DNA of 36,652 nt, taken from assembly GCA_036652695.1 (NCBI GenBank), contig JAVVVJ010000021.1, forward strand, positions 1-36,652, written 5' to 3'. The stretch is from Limiplasma sp036652695. Lineage in GTDB: Bacteria > Bacillota > Clostridia > Christensenellales > Aristaeellaceae. Made by a program: the position numbers and the translations under genes. The notes beneath the pieces are model-generated. The model was given only the letters and a program-made list of their open reading frames with translations, did no database searches and was not told where the DNA came from. The first letter of the stretch is position 1. Each line of letters begins with the position of its first letter. Positions 24,599-32,662 of this stretch are shown piece by piece.

Positions 24599-24793
24599 TT
24601 ACTTGCCAAAGGAATGGTTCAGCTTGCCCTCGCGGCCAGCGATCACCTTGTTTTCCTTATTAGCGCAGCTCTGGTTCGCCACGGTGCAGCTGGTTTTGCA
24701 GGCACTCTGGCAGGAGCTCTGGCATTCGCCGCAGCCGCCATGAGCAAGAGACTGACGCAGACAGGGTTCGGAAATGGTTTTGATATGCTTCAT
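24599..24793 (-). CDS. scfA: SCIFF precursor peptide (six-cysteine RiPP-type), extended variant
   Basis: The 64-aa peptide starts at ATG 24793 behind GGAGG. The first 46 residues match SCIFF: the MKHIKT start, CGECQSSCQSACKTSC, and a final NQSC. The six family cysteines are C21, C24, C28, C32, C36 and C43. C32 and T37 match, from memory, the residues joined by the thioether in the studied Clostridium thermocellum peptide CteA. Two features are unusual: an additional Cys at position 11 in the leader part, and an 18-residue charged tail after NQSCANK, where typical SCIFF peptides end. A strong promoter lies upstream and the maturase gene downstream. The frame was checked codon by codon to the TAA at 24599-24601. 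Confidence 0.93.
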   Translation of the reverse strand: MKHIKTISEPCLRQSLAHGGCGECQSSCQSACKTSCTVANQSCANKENKVIAGREGKLNHSFGK

Positions 24794-24832
24794 TGGGCAT
24801 TCCTCCAATTCAATATAACCTTAACAAACGTT

Positions 24833-24861
24833 ATTATACACTATTGTGGGCGGGTTTTCAA
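24833..24861 (-). promoter_or_regulatory. SigA-type promoter of scfA
   Basis: On the minus strand TTGAAA (24861-24856) and TATAAT (24838-24833) are 17 bases apart, with a perfect -10 box, 40 bases before the scfA start. The remaining bases up to 24968 hold no other clear feature. Confidence 0.8.
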
Positions 24862-24968
24862 GGGCGTGTTCAACCGGAACAATTTCGCAAGCCGCATCGC
24901 CCGAAGCGCATCATTCGCGTTTCAGCCGCACAAGCTACACGCATTCCACCCCGAAAGAGAGGACAGCC

Positions 24969-25334
24969 ATGCTTCGCGCGTTTCTTCTTGGCAGCTTGCT
25001 CTACCCCGGCGTTGAGCTTTGCTACCGCCGCCGCACCCACTTTGCCATGGCGCTGGCGGGCGGCACAGCGCTATGCGCACTGCTTGGCCTGCACCGCGGC
25101 GGCGGCAGACGCTCCCTTTGGCAAAACGCGCTGCTGGGCGGTGCGGCCATCACGGGCATCGAATTTGTTTTTGGCTTGCTGTTCAACCGGCACTATCGCA
25201 TTTGGGATTATCGCCGCACGCCGTACAACGTGCAGGGGCAAATTTGCCTGTCGTTTTCACTGGCGTGGTGCGCGCTGAGCGCCATGGTGCTAGGCGGCAT
25301 GCGCCTATGCGAGCGCGGACGCGCACGGCTATAG
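24969..25334 (+). CDS. Small membrane protein, CmpB-like putative ABC transporter permease family
   Basis: The 121-aa protein starts at ATG 24969 with GAGAGGA upstream. It has about four hydrophobic segments and ends in basic residues (CERGRARL). The stretch ITGIEFVFGLLFNRHYRIWDYRRTPYN and the next GQICLSFSLAWCALS (separate blocks around residues 58-100) match the pattern iE-x-G-x-N-x-WDY-x-P-N-x-GQICL of the CmpB-type membrane proteins annotated as putative ABC permeases. The actual function is unknown; no ABC ATPase gene is next to it. It stands alone between the scf locus and the M42 cluster and ends at a shared terminator. Confidence 0.65.
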   Translation: MLRAFLLGSLLYPGVELCYRRRTHFAMALAGGTALCALLGLHRGGGRRSLWQNALLGGAAITGIEFVFGLLFNRHYRIWDYRRTPYNVQGQICLSFSLAWCALSAMVLGGMRLCERGRARL

Positions 25335-25338
25335 GCAA

Positions 25339-25380
25339 AAGCAGGAGGCCCCCCCGCTTGGGTTGGGAAGCCTCCTGCTT
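25339..25380. terminator. Bidirectional terminator between the small membrane protein and M42 cluster
   Basis: AAGCAGGAGGC (25339-25349) and GCCTCCTGCTT (25370-25380) form a perfect 11-bp stem around a 20-base loop between two convergent genes. T-runs are short. Confidence 0.65.
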
Positions 25381-25389
25381 GCCGTTCGG

Positions 25390-26382
25390 TCAGGCGTGCT
25401 TTAGATAGTCGATCAGCAGCGCCTTTGCCGCCTCCACATCCCGCAAGTCAACAACCTCACACGCGCTATGCACGTAACGGCAGGGGATGGAGAGCGTGCC
25501 GACCTTCACGCCGCCGCGCGTCAGCTGGATGGCGCTCGCGTCCGTACCACCAAAGGGCAGCACCTCGCGCTGCGTAAGCACGCCCGCACGCTTGCCCGCC
25601 GCCAGCAGCTCCTCCACCACCTCTGGGCAGGAGATGCTGCCGCGATCCATGATCTTCACCGCAACGCCTTCGCCCAGCTTGACGGCGGGAAGCTTCGTTT
25701 CCGGCGTATCGCCGTTGGCAGTCACATCCAGCGCGATGCCGATGTCCGGCTCAACCGCATAGGCGGCTGTCTTCGCGCCCCGGCAACCCACTTCCTCCTG
25801 CACAGAGAACACCGCCACCACAGTCGCCTCGCACTTGGGCAACGCCTGCATCACCGCAATCAGCAGCGCACAGGCCACACGGTCATCCATCGCGGGCGCT
25901 GCCACACGATGCTCGCCCAGCTTAAAGCAATCATTGCTATAGATCGCCACATCGCCCACCTGCACCATGCCAAGCGCTTCCTCCCGGTTCTCCGCGCCGA
26001 TATCGATGAACATATGCTTCATAGCGGGCGTTTCGCCCTCGCGCGTCGGCTCTTGCGCAATCACGCCCTGCACGCCGTTTTCAAAGCTTACATGGCGGGT
26101 CTTGCTCACGTTAAGCCCAATGCCGCCCACGGGCATCACGCGAAGGAAGCCCTCCGCCTCCACCGCCACCACGATAAAGCCAATGTGATCCATATGCGCG
26201 GACAGCATCACGCGCTTGCCGGTTTTTGCGCTGCCTTTTTTCTCGCAGATCAGGTTGCCCATCGCATCGCGCGTTACGCTATCCACATGCGGCTTTACCA
26301 ACGCCTCCACAGCATCGGCCACGCCGTGCTCGCGCCCGGTTGCGCCGTACAAATTCACCATTTGCCGAATCAAATCAAACAT
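25390..26382 (-). CDS. M42 family metallopeptidase (glutamyl aminopeptidase/endoglucanase type), third of three
   Basis: These zinc- or cobalt-dependent enzymes form large cytoplasmic shells and trim short peptides from the N-terminus. The 330-aa protein starts at ATG 26382 behind AAGGAG. Metal-site motifs are LSAHMDHIG, PAMDDRVAC, the catalytic QEEVGCRGA, ALDVTANGD and IPCRYVHS, all in the M42 order. The usual DE pair after AHMD is DH here (HMDHIG), a mild variant. A PDZ-like insert domain (about 65-160) lies between the metal-binding halves. It is the last gene of a three-paralogue run, 95 bases after its neighbour; that gap holds a small ATGGGG/CCCCAT hairpin (26426-26443). Peptide specificity cannot be judged. 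Confidence 0.92.
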   Translation of the reverse strand: MFDLIRQMVNLYGATGREHGVADAVEALVKPHVDSVTRDAMGNLICEKKGSAKTGKRVMLSAHMDHIGFIVVAVEAEGFLRVMPVGGIGLNVSKTRHVSFENGVQGVIAQEPTREGETPAMKHMFIDIGAENREEALGMVQVGDVAIYSNDCFKLGEHRVAAPAMDDRVACALLIAVMQALPKCEATVVAVFSVQEEVGCRGAKTAAYAVEPDIGIALDVTANGDTPETKLPAVKLGEGVAVKIMDRGSISCPEVVEELLAAGKRAGVLTQREVLPFGGTDASAIQLTRGGVKVGTLSIPCRYVHSACEVVDLRDVEAAKALLIDYLKHA

Positions 26383-26477
26383 ACAGCCTATCTCCTTCCA
26401 AATTATAGGAAACAGAACAGAGGAAATGGGGTTCTGCCCCCATACCCCGCCCACGGGTTATGCCCTTGGTTTCCCTG

Positions 26478-27521
26478 TCACTTTTCCAAAAACGCTTTTG
26501 CAAGTTGGTATTGAGCCTCCACATCGCTCGCGGCGCACACGCTGGAAGGGCTATGGATGTAGCGGCAGGGAACGCTGAGCACGCAGGTGCGCACGCCCGT
26601 GCCGGCGCGCTGAATGGCGCCGCCTTCATTGCCTCCAGAAACGCTCATCTTTACCTGATGAGCAATGCCCGCATCACATGCGGTTTGCAGCATTTGCCGA
26701 AAAAGCTCCGGTTGAGCAATGGAGGCGTTATCCATAAAACTAATGGCCACACCTGCCCCAGCCTTGCATACCTGCCGCGCCTCTGGCATATCCCCGGTAT
26801 CGTTTGCCGTGGTGCCCTCCAGCACAAGGCCAACATCAGGCCTCAGGCGGAAGGCCGCGCCCGCCGCGCCCCGGCAGCCAACTTCCTCCTGCGTTGCAAA
26901 CACGAAATCCGTATCGCCACACGGCTCGGCATCCAGCAAGCGGAGCATGTTATAGCAACCTACACGATCGTCCAACGCGCGGGAAAGCAACATTCCATCG
27001 CCAAAGGGGGTAAAGACAGTCGCAAAGGTAATGGGCGTGCCAGCGGGGGCGCTGCTCATGGCCTCGTCCTTGTCCTTGGCGCCAATATCCACATAGAGCT
27101 GGTCGATGGGCAACACATGCTTACGATCCTCGGCTGTCTGCTGGTGAATCGCCATTGCGCCAATCACGCCGTTTAGCGCCTTGCGCTCAGGCTGATCACC
27201 CTTTGCGGGCACATCATAGCCAACCTTAACGCGTTTGGAAACCAGCACCCGCGCGTCGATGCCGCCAATGGCGCGCACACGCAAAAGGCCATCGTCCGTG
27301 GCGGAAAGCACCATGAGACCCACTTCGTCCATGTGGGCACTGAGCATCACGCGCGGCGCGCCCGCCCGTTTGCCCGCCTTATGCGCAATCACATTGCCCA
27401 TACGATCAATTTGCACGCTCGCCTTGCCGAGCTTTTCCACGCATGCCTGATAGATGGCGGCGCGCACAAGCTCCTCGCGCCCGCTAATGCCTTGCAGCTC
27501 GCAAAGTTGTTTCAGCTCCAT
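26478..27521 (-). CDS. M42 family metallopeptidase, second of three
   Basis: The 347-aa protein has the canonical M42 metal-site set: LSAHMDEVGLMV, RALDDRVGC, TQEEVGCRGA, LEGTTANDTGD and VPCRYIHS. ATG 27521 lies inside the end of the preceding M42 gene, giving a 10-base overlap and likely translational coupling; a GTG at 27536 is an alternative start. No strong ribosome site precedes it, which fits coupling. Similarity to the flanking genes is in motifs and layout rather than close identity, so the three look like old duplicates with probably different peptide preferences. Confidence 0.92.
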   Translation of the reverse strand: MELKQLCELQGISGREELVRAAIYQACVEKLGKASVQIDRMGNVIAHKAGKRAGAPRVMLSAHMDEVGLMVLSATDDGLLRVRAIGGIDARVLVSKRVKVGYDVPAKGDQPERKALNGVIGAMAIHQQTAEDRKHVLPIDQLYVDIGAKDKDEAMSSAPAGTPITFATVFTPFGDGMLLSRALDDRVGCYNMLRLLDAEPCGDTDFVFATQEEVGCRGAAGAAFRLRPDVGLVLEGTTANDTGDMPEARQVCKAGAGVAISFMDNASIAQPELFRQMLQTACDAGIAHQVKMSVSGGNEGGAIQRAGTGVRTCVLSVPCRYIHSPSSVCAASDVEAQYQLAKAFLEK

Positions 27522-28591
27522 AGCTCTTTGTCCCACCCTTCGTCAAGCTCGCCAAGGAAATGGGCAAGCAGCCGCCCACATTCCCGAATGGCGTTCATAT
27601 CCAGCAGCTCCACCGTGGTGTGCATGTATTTAAGCGGCAGATCAATGAGCACGCTGGGCACGCCTGCGCGCGCAATCTGGATACTATCGGTATCCGTATG
27701 GGTCTGGCTCGCAGCGCACTCGGTGTTAAGCGCGATGCCATGCGCCTTTGCGGTAGCCTTCAGCCGTTCCAGCAGCTTATGCTGTATAAAGGGGCCATAG
27801 GTCGCGGCGGGCGCGTCCAGCGGCACGGTGGTATCGGTGCGGCTGGCTGGAATGGTAGCGTGGCTCACGTCCAGCACCACGGCAAGATCCGGATCGATGG
27901 TGTAGGCGGCGGTTGCCGCGCCCTTGGAACCTACCTCCTCTTGCGAGGAGCAAACGAAATACACATCGCAAAGATGGCTCATGCGCTTGAGGCGCTCGGC
28001 AGCCTCCAGCAGCACGCCCACGCAGGCGCGGTCGTCCATCGTCTTGGCGGCGGCGCGCTCGTTGAGCAGCCTCGTAGCAGGACCGATGAGCGTCACCAGA
28101 TCGCCAATATGCACCTGCGCACGCACTTTTTCTGCCTGCATGCCCAAATCAATGAACAAATCCTCGCGCTTGTAGTTGTTTTCCCGATCTGCGGAAGCCA
28201 GCAAATGCGGCGGCGTTGCGCCCACCACACCCAGTAAATGCACAGGCTGACCCATTGCATCCCTGCCGTGCACGGTCACCGTGCTGGCAGGCAGAATGCG
28301 CGGATCCACACCGCCCACCTGCCCCATGCGCAACGTGCCATCGGGCAGTATGTCCGCCACCATCAGGGCGATTTCGTCCTGATGCGCGGAAAGCATCACC
28401 CTCGGCGCGGGCGAGCCGTCCGGCATGGGCAGCGTTGCCTTCTTCAGGGCGATTACATTGTAGAGCGCATCGGTGGTTACGCTGTCGCACAGCGGCGCAA
28501 AGCGCTCCCGGAGCCATGCGGAAACCTCGCGCTCCTGCCCGCTTGGACCAAGCTGCGTGGTCATGCCTTCCAGATAGCTGAAAATATCCAT
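27512..28591 (-). CDS. M42 family metallopeptidase, first of three
   Basis: The 359-aa protein begins MDIFSYLEGMTTQLG at 28591 with GAAAGG upstream. Its first metal motif reads LSAHQDEIALMV rather than AHMDE(I/V)G, a variant seen in one M42 branch. Later motifs are KTMDDRACVG, the catalytic SSQEEVGSKGA, VLDVSHATIP and LPLKYMHT. The overall length and order match a full M42 enzyme, including the lid/PDZ-like insert. It leads the three-gene cluster; a promoter with a perfect TATAAT lies 150 bases upstream. The divergence of its motifs suggests a different substrate range from the other two. Confidence 0.9.
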   Translation of the reverse strand: MDIFSYLEGMTTQLGPSGQEREVSAWLRERFAPLCDSVTTDALYNVIALKKATLPMPDGSPAPRVMLSAHQDEIALMVADILPDGTLRMGQVGGVDPRILPASTVTVHGRDAMGQPVHLLGVVGATPPHLLASADRENNYKREDLFIDLGMQAEKVRAQVHIGDLVTLIGPATRLLNERAAAKTMDDRACVGVLLEAAERLKRMSHLCDVYFVCSSQEEVGSKGAATAAYTIDPDLAVVLDVSHATIPASRTDTTVPLDAPAATYGPFIQHKLLERLKATAKAHGIALNTECAASQTHTDTDSIQIARAGVPSVLIDLPLKYMHTTVELLDMNAIRECGRLLAHFLGELDEGWDKELWS

Positions 28592-28740
28592 CTTTCTCTG
28601 CCTTTCACGTATATTTGTCGTGGATGTCGAAAGCTCGTTTTTTGTGGAATTGTGCGCAGCACATTCCGTAAGCGGAAACTTGAGCTGTACACAACCCGAT
28701 GAAAATGAGCCGCTCCACCCCTGCTTGAATGAACAATCGT

Positions 28741-28771
28741 ATTATAGCGGGTTTGCAGGAGAAATGCAAAC
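28741..28771 (-). promoter_or_regulatory. Promoter of the M42 cluster with overlapping palindrome
   Basis: On the minus strand TTGCAT (28769-28764) and TATAAT (28746-28741) are 17 bases apart. GTTTGCA (28751-28757) and TGCAAAC (28765-28771) are inverted copies overlapping the -35 and spacer, so it may be a repressor site. The 193-base leader region before the first M42 gene also has a TTCCG/CGGAA hairpin and no ORF. Confidence 0.6.
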
Positions 28772-28784
28772 AGCCGCGAACGCT

Positions 28785-29222
28785 CTATTTCTTCTCGCAT
28801 TCCGCCTTCAACCGCAGAATCGCTTTTTCATAACCGGCAAAGCCCAGCCCCTTGATCTGCGCGAGGCATGCCATGGCGGGGTAGCTGATCTGCCGAAAAG
28901 CCTCCCGTGCGGAAACATCACTTAGATGCACCTCCACCGTGGGCAGGGCAACCGCCTTGAGCGCGTCTAAAATGGCGATGCTCGTATGCGTATAGGCCGC
29001 CGGATTGATCACAATGCCATCCGCCTTGCCATAGGCGCTTTGAATCAGATCCACAAGCTCGCCCTCATGGTTGGATTGAAAACACTCAACCTCAAGCCCT
29101 TCCCGCTCGCACACGGCGCGCACGTAGCACACCAGCTGCTCATACGTCTGCGCGCCATAGATTGCAGGCTCGCGAACACCCAGCATATTCAAGTTAGGGC
29201 CATTGATTACAAAGAGCTTCAT
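28785..29222 (-). CDS. aroQ: 3-dehydroquinate dehydratase, type II
   Basis: The enzyme turns 3-dehydroquinate into 3-dehydroshikimate in the shikimate pathway. The 145-aa protein has the type II hallmarks: FVINGPNLNMLGVREPAIYG at the start with the catalytic Tyr, the QSNHEGELVD loop, INPAAYTHTS with its His region, and VEVHLSDVSAREAFR. Start ATG 29222 has GGAGG 7 bases upstream and lies 29 bases inside the 3' end of the aroE-aroK fusion. It is the last gene of the aromatic operon. Length matches the family (about 145-150 aa). No T-run terminator follows before the M42 promoter. Confidence 0.96.
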   Translation of the reverse strand: MKLFVINGPNLNMLGVREPAIYGAQTYEQLVCYVRAVCEREGLEVECFQSNHEGELVDLIQSAYGKADGIVINPAAYTHTSIAILDALKAVALPTVEVHLSDVSAREAFRQISYPAMACLAQIKGLGFAGYEKAILRLKAECEKK

Positions 29223-30441
29223 GATAGGCCTCCACAACCGCCCGCGCGCAGGCCGCAGGCGTATTTTGATTTTCAATCGTCCCATCCGCGCAAGCCGCGT
29301 ACAGCGGCGCACGCTCCCGCCAAAGGCATTCCAGCGCCTCGCGGCTTTGGGAAAGCGGCCTGCCCGCCATAGGCAGAAGGCTGATATCGCGCGTAAGGTG
29401 AATCACAAAGCCGTTGAGGCGCAGATGCTCGCGATTTGCTGCCGTGCTCACTGCGCCGCCGCCTGTCACCAGCACGCGCCCGCCTTCGCGCCCAAAGCGC
29501 TCCACAAGCGCCGCCTCCAGCGTGCGAAAACCGCCTTCACCCCATTTTGCAAAGATCGATGGAATGTCCATGCCCGCCTCGCGCTCGATTTCCGCATCCA
29601 AATCAACCAACGGAAGATCCATCAGGCGCGCGGCCTCTGCACCCACGGTGCTCTTGCCGCAGCCCGGCATGCCCACCAGCACAAGGTTCATAGCCGCTTT
29701 GCGCAGCTCGCGCAAAGCGCCGCGCACACGCTCTGGCGGCACAGGCGTGCCAGTAAACTGCTCGCACGCGCGCGCCGCTTGCCATGCCAGCATTGAAAGC
29801 CCGCACGCGCGGGGAATCCCCAGCGCCTCCGCTTGCTGTAAAAGCCTTGTGCGCAGCGGGTTATAAATGACGTCCAGCACGCCGCGCAGGTTGGGCAGAC
29901 GCACGAGGTCAACCGCCGCCGCATCCGTATTGGGATACATGCCCACAGGCGTAGCATTAATCAAAAAAGCGGCGTCGGCATGCCGTTCCAACTCTTCGTA
30001 GCGGTTTTCGCCATTGCGGGAGATCACCACCGCCTCGCCGCCCGCGCGCCGCACCACATCGCAAGCGGTGAGGCTTGTGCCGCCGCTACCCAGCACCAGC
30101 GCCTTAACGCCATGAAAATCCATCCCCGCGCCCCGCGCGAGCATCGCAAAGCCGTAGGCATCCGTGTTATCGCCATAGAGCGAGCCATCCGCCCGCTTCA
30201 CCACCGTATTCACGCTGCCGATACGCCGCGCACACGCACTCAGCTCCGCGCAGTAGGGAATCACCGCCTGCTTATACGGAATCGTCACATTGATGCCGTC
30301 AAACGCCCGTGCGGTCATAAACGCGTCCAGCTCCTGCGGCGGCATGGGAAGTAGCTCATACGCATAGGTTTGCAGCAGGCCATGCAGCGTTTTGGAATAG
30401 CTGTGCCCCAGCCGCTCGCCGATCAAACCATATCGCTTCAT
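29194..30441 (-). CDS. aroE-aroK: Fused shikimate dehydrogenase - shikimate kinase
   Basis: One 415-aa chain joins two consecutive pathway steps. The N-terminal AroE part (1-248) has the substrate motif GHSYSK, catalytic K57 in NVTIPYK, D94 in DNTDAYGF, and the NADP-binding GSGGTSLTA. The C-terminal AroK part starts at about M251 and has Walker A GMPGCGKSTVG, DLDAEIE, FRTLEA, VTGGGAV and the lid GRPLSQ. The order in the pathway is dehydroshikimate to shikimate to shikimate 3-phosphate, so the fusion could channel shikimate. No stop or ribosome site separates the halves, so it reads as a true fusion. Start ATG 30441 has GAGG 6 bases upstream and lies 8 bases after the pheA stop. Confidence 0.96.
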   Translation of the reverse strand: MKRYGLIGERLGHSYSKTLHGLLQTYAYELLPMPPQELDAFMTARAFDGINVTIPYKQAVIPYCAELSACARRIGSVNTVVKRADGSLYGDNTDAYGFAMLARGAGMDFHGVKALVLGSGGTSLTACDVVRRAGGEAVVISRNGENRYEELERHADAAFLINATPVGMYPNTDAAAVDLVRLPNLRGVLDVIYNPLRTRLLQQAEALGIPRACGLSMLAWQAARACEQFTGTPVPPERVRGALRELRKAAMNLVLVGMPGCGKSTVGAEAARLMDLPLVDLDAEIEREAGMDIPSIFAKWGEGGFRTLEAALVERFGREGGRVLVTGGGAVSTAANREHLRLNGFVIHLTRDISLLPMAGRPLSQSREALECLWRERAPLYAACADGTIENQNTPAACARAVVEAYHEALCNQWP

Positions 30442-30449
30442 GCCGCGCC

Positions 30450-31589
30450 TCACAGCTCAGTGTAGCTGCCGAGGTAGGTGAAGGTTTCCGGCCCAGCATC
30501 CAGCTCATTCAAAAGGCGAAGCGCCGCCTCGTCATAAACCGAGGCATCCAGATCGAAATAGAACATGAACTCAAAATCCGTGCCCGCAATGGGTCGGCTT
30601 TCCAGCTTGGTCAGGTTGAGCCCCAGCGCCGCAAATTTAGCGATCATGCTGTACAGCGCGCCGGGTTTGTGCTGCACGTTGAGCATCAGGCTGATCTTAT
30701 CCGCTCCCGGGTAAATCTCCAGCTCCTTGGCAATGCAGATGAAGCGGGTAAAATTGCTATCGCTGTTGGCGATTGCCTCCTTGAGCACGCTCAAGCCGTA
30801 CAGCTCCGCGCACGCGGGCGAGGAAATAGCGGCTAGATCCGTGCGCACGCTCTGGCTCACAAGCTGCGCCGCCATGGCGGTATTCTCGCACACGGTGAGC
30901 CTCACATCCTTGAGCTGCTTGAGGAACTCCCCGCACTGCCCCAGACCCTGCTCGTGGCTCACCACCTCGCGTATATCCGCGAGGCTTACGCCGGGTTTTG
31001 CCAGCAGGCGATGATCCACCTTCAGCCGCACGCCGCGCACGATAGAGAAGCGGTATTTGCGCATGAGATCGTACACCTCGGTAACGGAGCCGTTCGCGCT
31101 GTTTTCAATCGGCAGCACGCCATAGCGGCACAGCCCGCTTTCAATCGCCTGAAAGACGCCTTCAAAGCGCTTGCAATACATGAGACTGGGCAACGCAAAA
31201 AGCTTGTCGCACGCCTGCTGGCTGTACGCGCCTTCCACACCCTGACAAGCCACCACCGCCTGTTTGGGAAATACCCGCGGCGTTTGCGCTATCGCGCGGG
31301 CAATGCGGTCGTTAAGCTCCGTAGGCACGGTCAAGTAGCGCTGCTGATAGCTGCGGCTGATATCAAAAACCGTGTTGTACAAAAGCTTTACATACATCGC
31401 CATGTCCTCGCCTACGGCGGCGGTCTGCCGGCTGAGCACCTCGCGCTCACGCCCGGGATCGCACACCGGCAGGTTGTTTTCCTGCTTGTACTTGGCAATT
31501 TCCAGCGCCACGCGCATGCGCGCGTCAAAGCTATGTACAAGCCGCTCATCAATCTGGTTGATCTCCTCGCGCAAGGTCTGAATGTCCAT
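30450..31589 (-). CDS. pheA: Bifunctional chorismate mutase / prephenate dehydratase (P-protein)
   Basis: The enzyme converts chorismate to prephenate and then to phenylpyruvate, the phenylalanine branch. The 379-aa protein has an AroQ-type mutase domain (about 1-90: LREEINQIDERLV, EIAKYK, DPGREREVL), a dehydratase domain (about 105-290) with GVEGAYSQQA, LPIENSANGSV and the catalytic SNFTRF, and a C-terminal ACT domain (KPGALYSMI, LTKLESRP). The ACT domain normally gives feedback inhibition by Phe. ATG 31589 is preferred, with GAGGG upstream; a GTG at 31607 that overlaps the aroB stop is an alternative. It lies 14 bases after aroB. Confidence 0.96.
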   Translation of the reverse strand: MDIQTLREEINQIDERLVHSFDARMRVALEIAKYKQENNLPVCDPGREREVLSRQTAAVGEDMAMYVKLLYNTVFDISRSYQQRYLTVPTELNDRIARAIAQTPRVFPKQAVVACQGVEGAYSQQACDKLFALPSLMYCKRFEGVFQAIESGLCRYGVLPIENSANGSVTEVYDLMRKYRFSIVRGVRLKVDHRLLAKPGVSLADIREVVSHEQGLGQCGEFLKQLKDVRLTVCENTAMAAQLVSQSVRTDLAAISSPACAELYGLSVLKEAIANSDSNFTRFICIAKELEIYPGADKISLMLNVQHKPGALYSMIAKFAALGLNLTKLESRPIAGTDFEFMFYFDLDASVYDEAALRLLNELDAGPETFTYLGSYTEL

Positions 31590-31603
31590 CCAACCGCCCT
31601 CTT

Positions 31604-32662
31604 TCACATCAAAGCTTTCGCAATCAAACCCTCAAGCTCGTTCATTGCAACGGGATACAGCACGCATTCGCCAATGGCCTTTGGCAGCACCAATGTGAGG
31701 GTATCGCCCGCGCGCTTTTTATCGCAAAGCGCGGCTTGCGCTAGCTCCCGCGCCGTATAGGGCGCGGAGCATGGCAGATGATTGGCGCTTAACGCCGCAA
31801 GCACCGCGCCCGTCACCTCGCCCTTACACAGCCCCAGCCGTTCCGCTAGGCGCGCGGCATACGCCATGCCAATGGCCACCGCGTGGCCGTGGCTCGTTTC
31901 GTACCCGCTCAGGCGCTCGATCGCATGCCCAAACGTGTGCCCAAGGTTGAGCATCTGACGATTGCCCGTATCCCGTTCATCTGCCGCAACCAATGCTGCC
32001 TTTGCACGTACGCACCGCGCAATGACTTCCTCCAGCTGCGCTTGCCAGCCGTCCGCGCCAAGCAGCGCAAAGAGCGGCGCGTCACCCAAAACGCCGTATT
32101 TCAGCACCTCCGCCACCCCATCGGCAAAAAGGTTCGCCGAAAGCGTTTCTAGCACAGTTAAGTCGCACAGCACCAAGCGAGGCTGGTAGAACGCGCCCGC
32201 AAGGTTCTTGCCCTGCGGCAGGTTCAGGCCCGTCTTGCCGCCGACACTGCTATCCACCATACCCAGCAGCGTTGTAGGCGCCTGCACCAGTCGCACGCCG
32301 CGCAGGTAGCTGGCCGCCGCAAAGCCCGCCATATCCCCCACCACGCCGCCACCCAGCGCAAGCACGCAATCCGTGCGCGTAAGCTGCTCCTCTGCCAAAA
32401 AGCAAAGCAGCTCCTGCCACGTTTGCAAATTCTTGTGCTTTTCGCCATGTGGCATGGCATAACGGCAACAGCGGAATCCCGCCGCCTCCAACGAGCCTTG
32501 CGCGGTTTGGCCGTAGAGCGCGTCCACCACATCGTCCGTCAGGATGGCGACGGTGCAGGGCTTTCCCAACACGCGCAGGAATTCCGCGCCCAGCTGCGCA
32601 AGCAGGCCACGCTCGATGCACAGCTCATAAGGCTTTGCTGCCGTTATGGTGATCTTTTTCAT
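31604..32662 (-). CDS. aroB: 3-dehydroquinate synthase
   Basis: The enzyme closes DAHP to 3-dehydroquinate using NAD and a divalent metal. The 352-aa protein carries GGGVVGDMAGFAAA, the substrate loop PTTLLGMVDSSVGGKTGLN, and the metal-binding LNLGHTFGHAIE with the later SHGHAVAIGM His. ATG 32662 overlaps the tyrA stop by 4 bases (ATGA), and AAGGAGGA lies inside the end of tyrA. Length is typical. It sits between the Tyr and Phe branch genes, so branch and trunk genes are mixed in this operon. Confidence 0.97.
   Translation of the reverse strand: MKKITITAAKPYELCIERGLLAQLGAEFLRVLGKPCTVAILTDDVVDALYGQTAQGSLEAAGFRCCRYAMPHGEKHKNLQTWQELLCFLAEEQLTRTDCVLALGGGVVGDMAGFAAASYLRGVRLVQAPTTLLGMVDSSVGGKTGLNLPQGKNLAGAFYQPRLVLCDLTVLETLSANLFADGVAEVLKYGVLGDAPLFALLGADGWQAQLEEVIARCVRAKAALVAADERDTGNRQMLNLGHTFGHAIERLSGYETSHGHAVAIGMAYAARLAERLGLCKGEVTGAVLAALSANHLPCSAPYTARELAQAALCDKKRAGDTLTLVLPKAIGECVLYPVAMNELEGLIAKALM

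Noticed and set aside
26426..26443. ATGGGG/CCCCAT hairpin between two M42 genes as a terminator
   Set aside because: A six-base stem without a T-run on either strand; too weak to call.
25468..26514. A 348-codon + strand open frame opposite an M42 peptidase gene
   Set aside because: It mirrors the M42 gene codons, has an Arg/His-rich composition and no recognisable motif.
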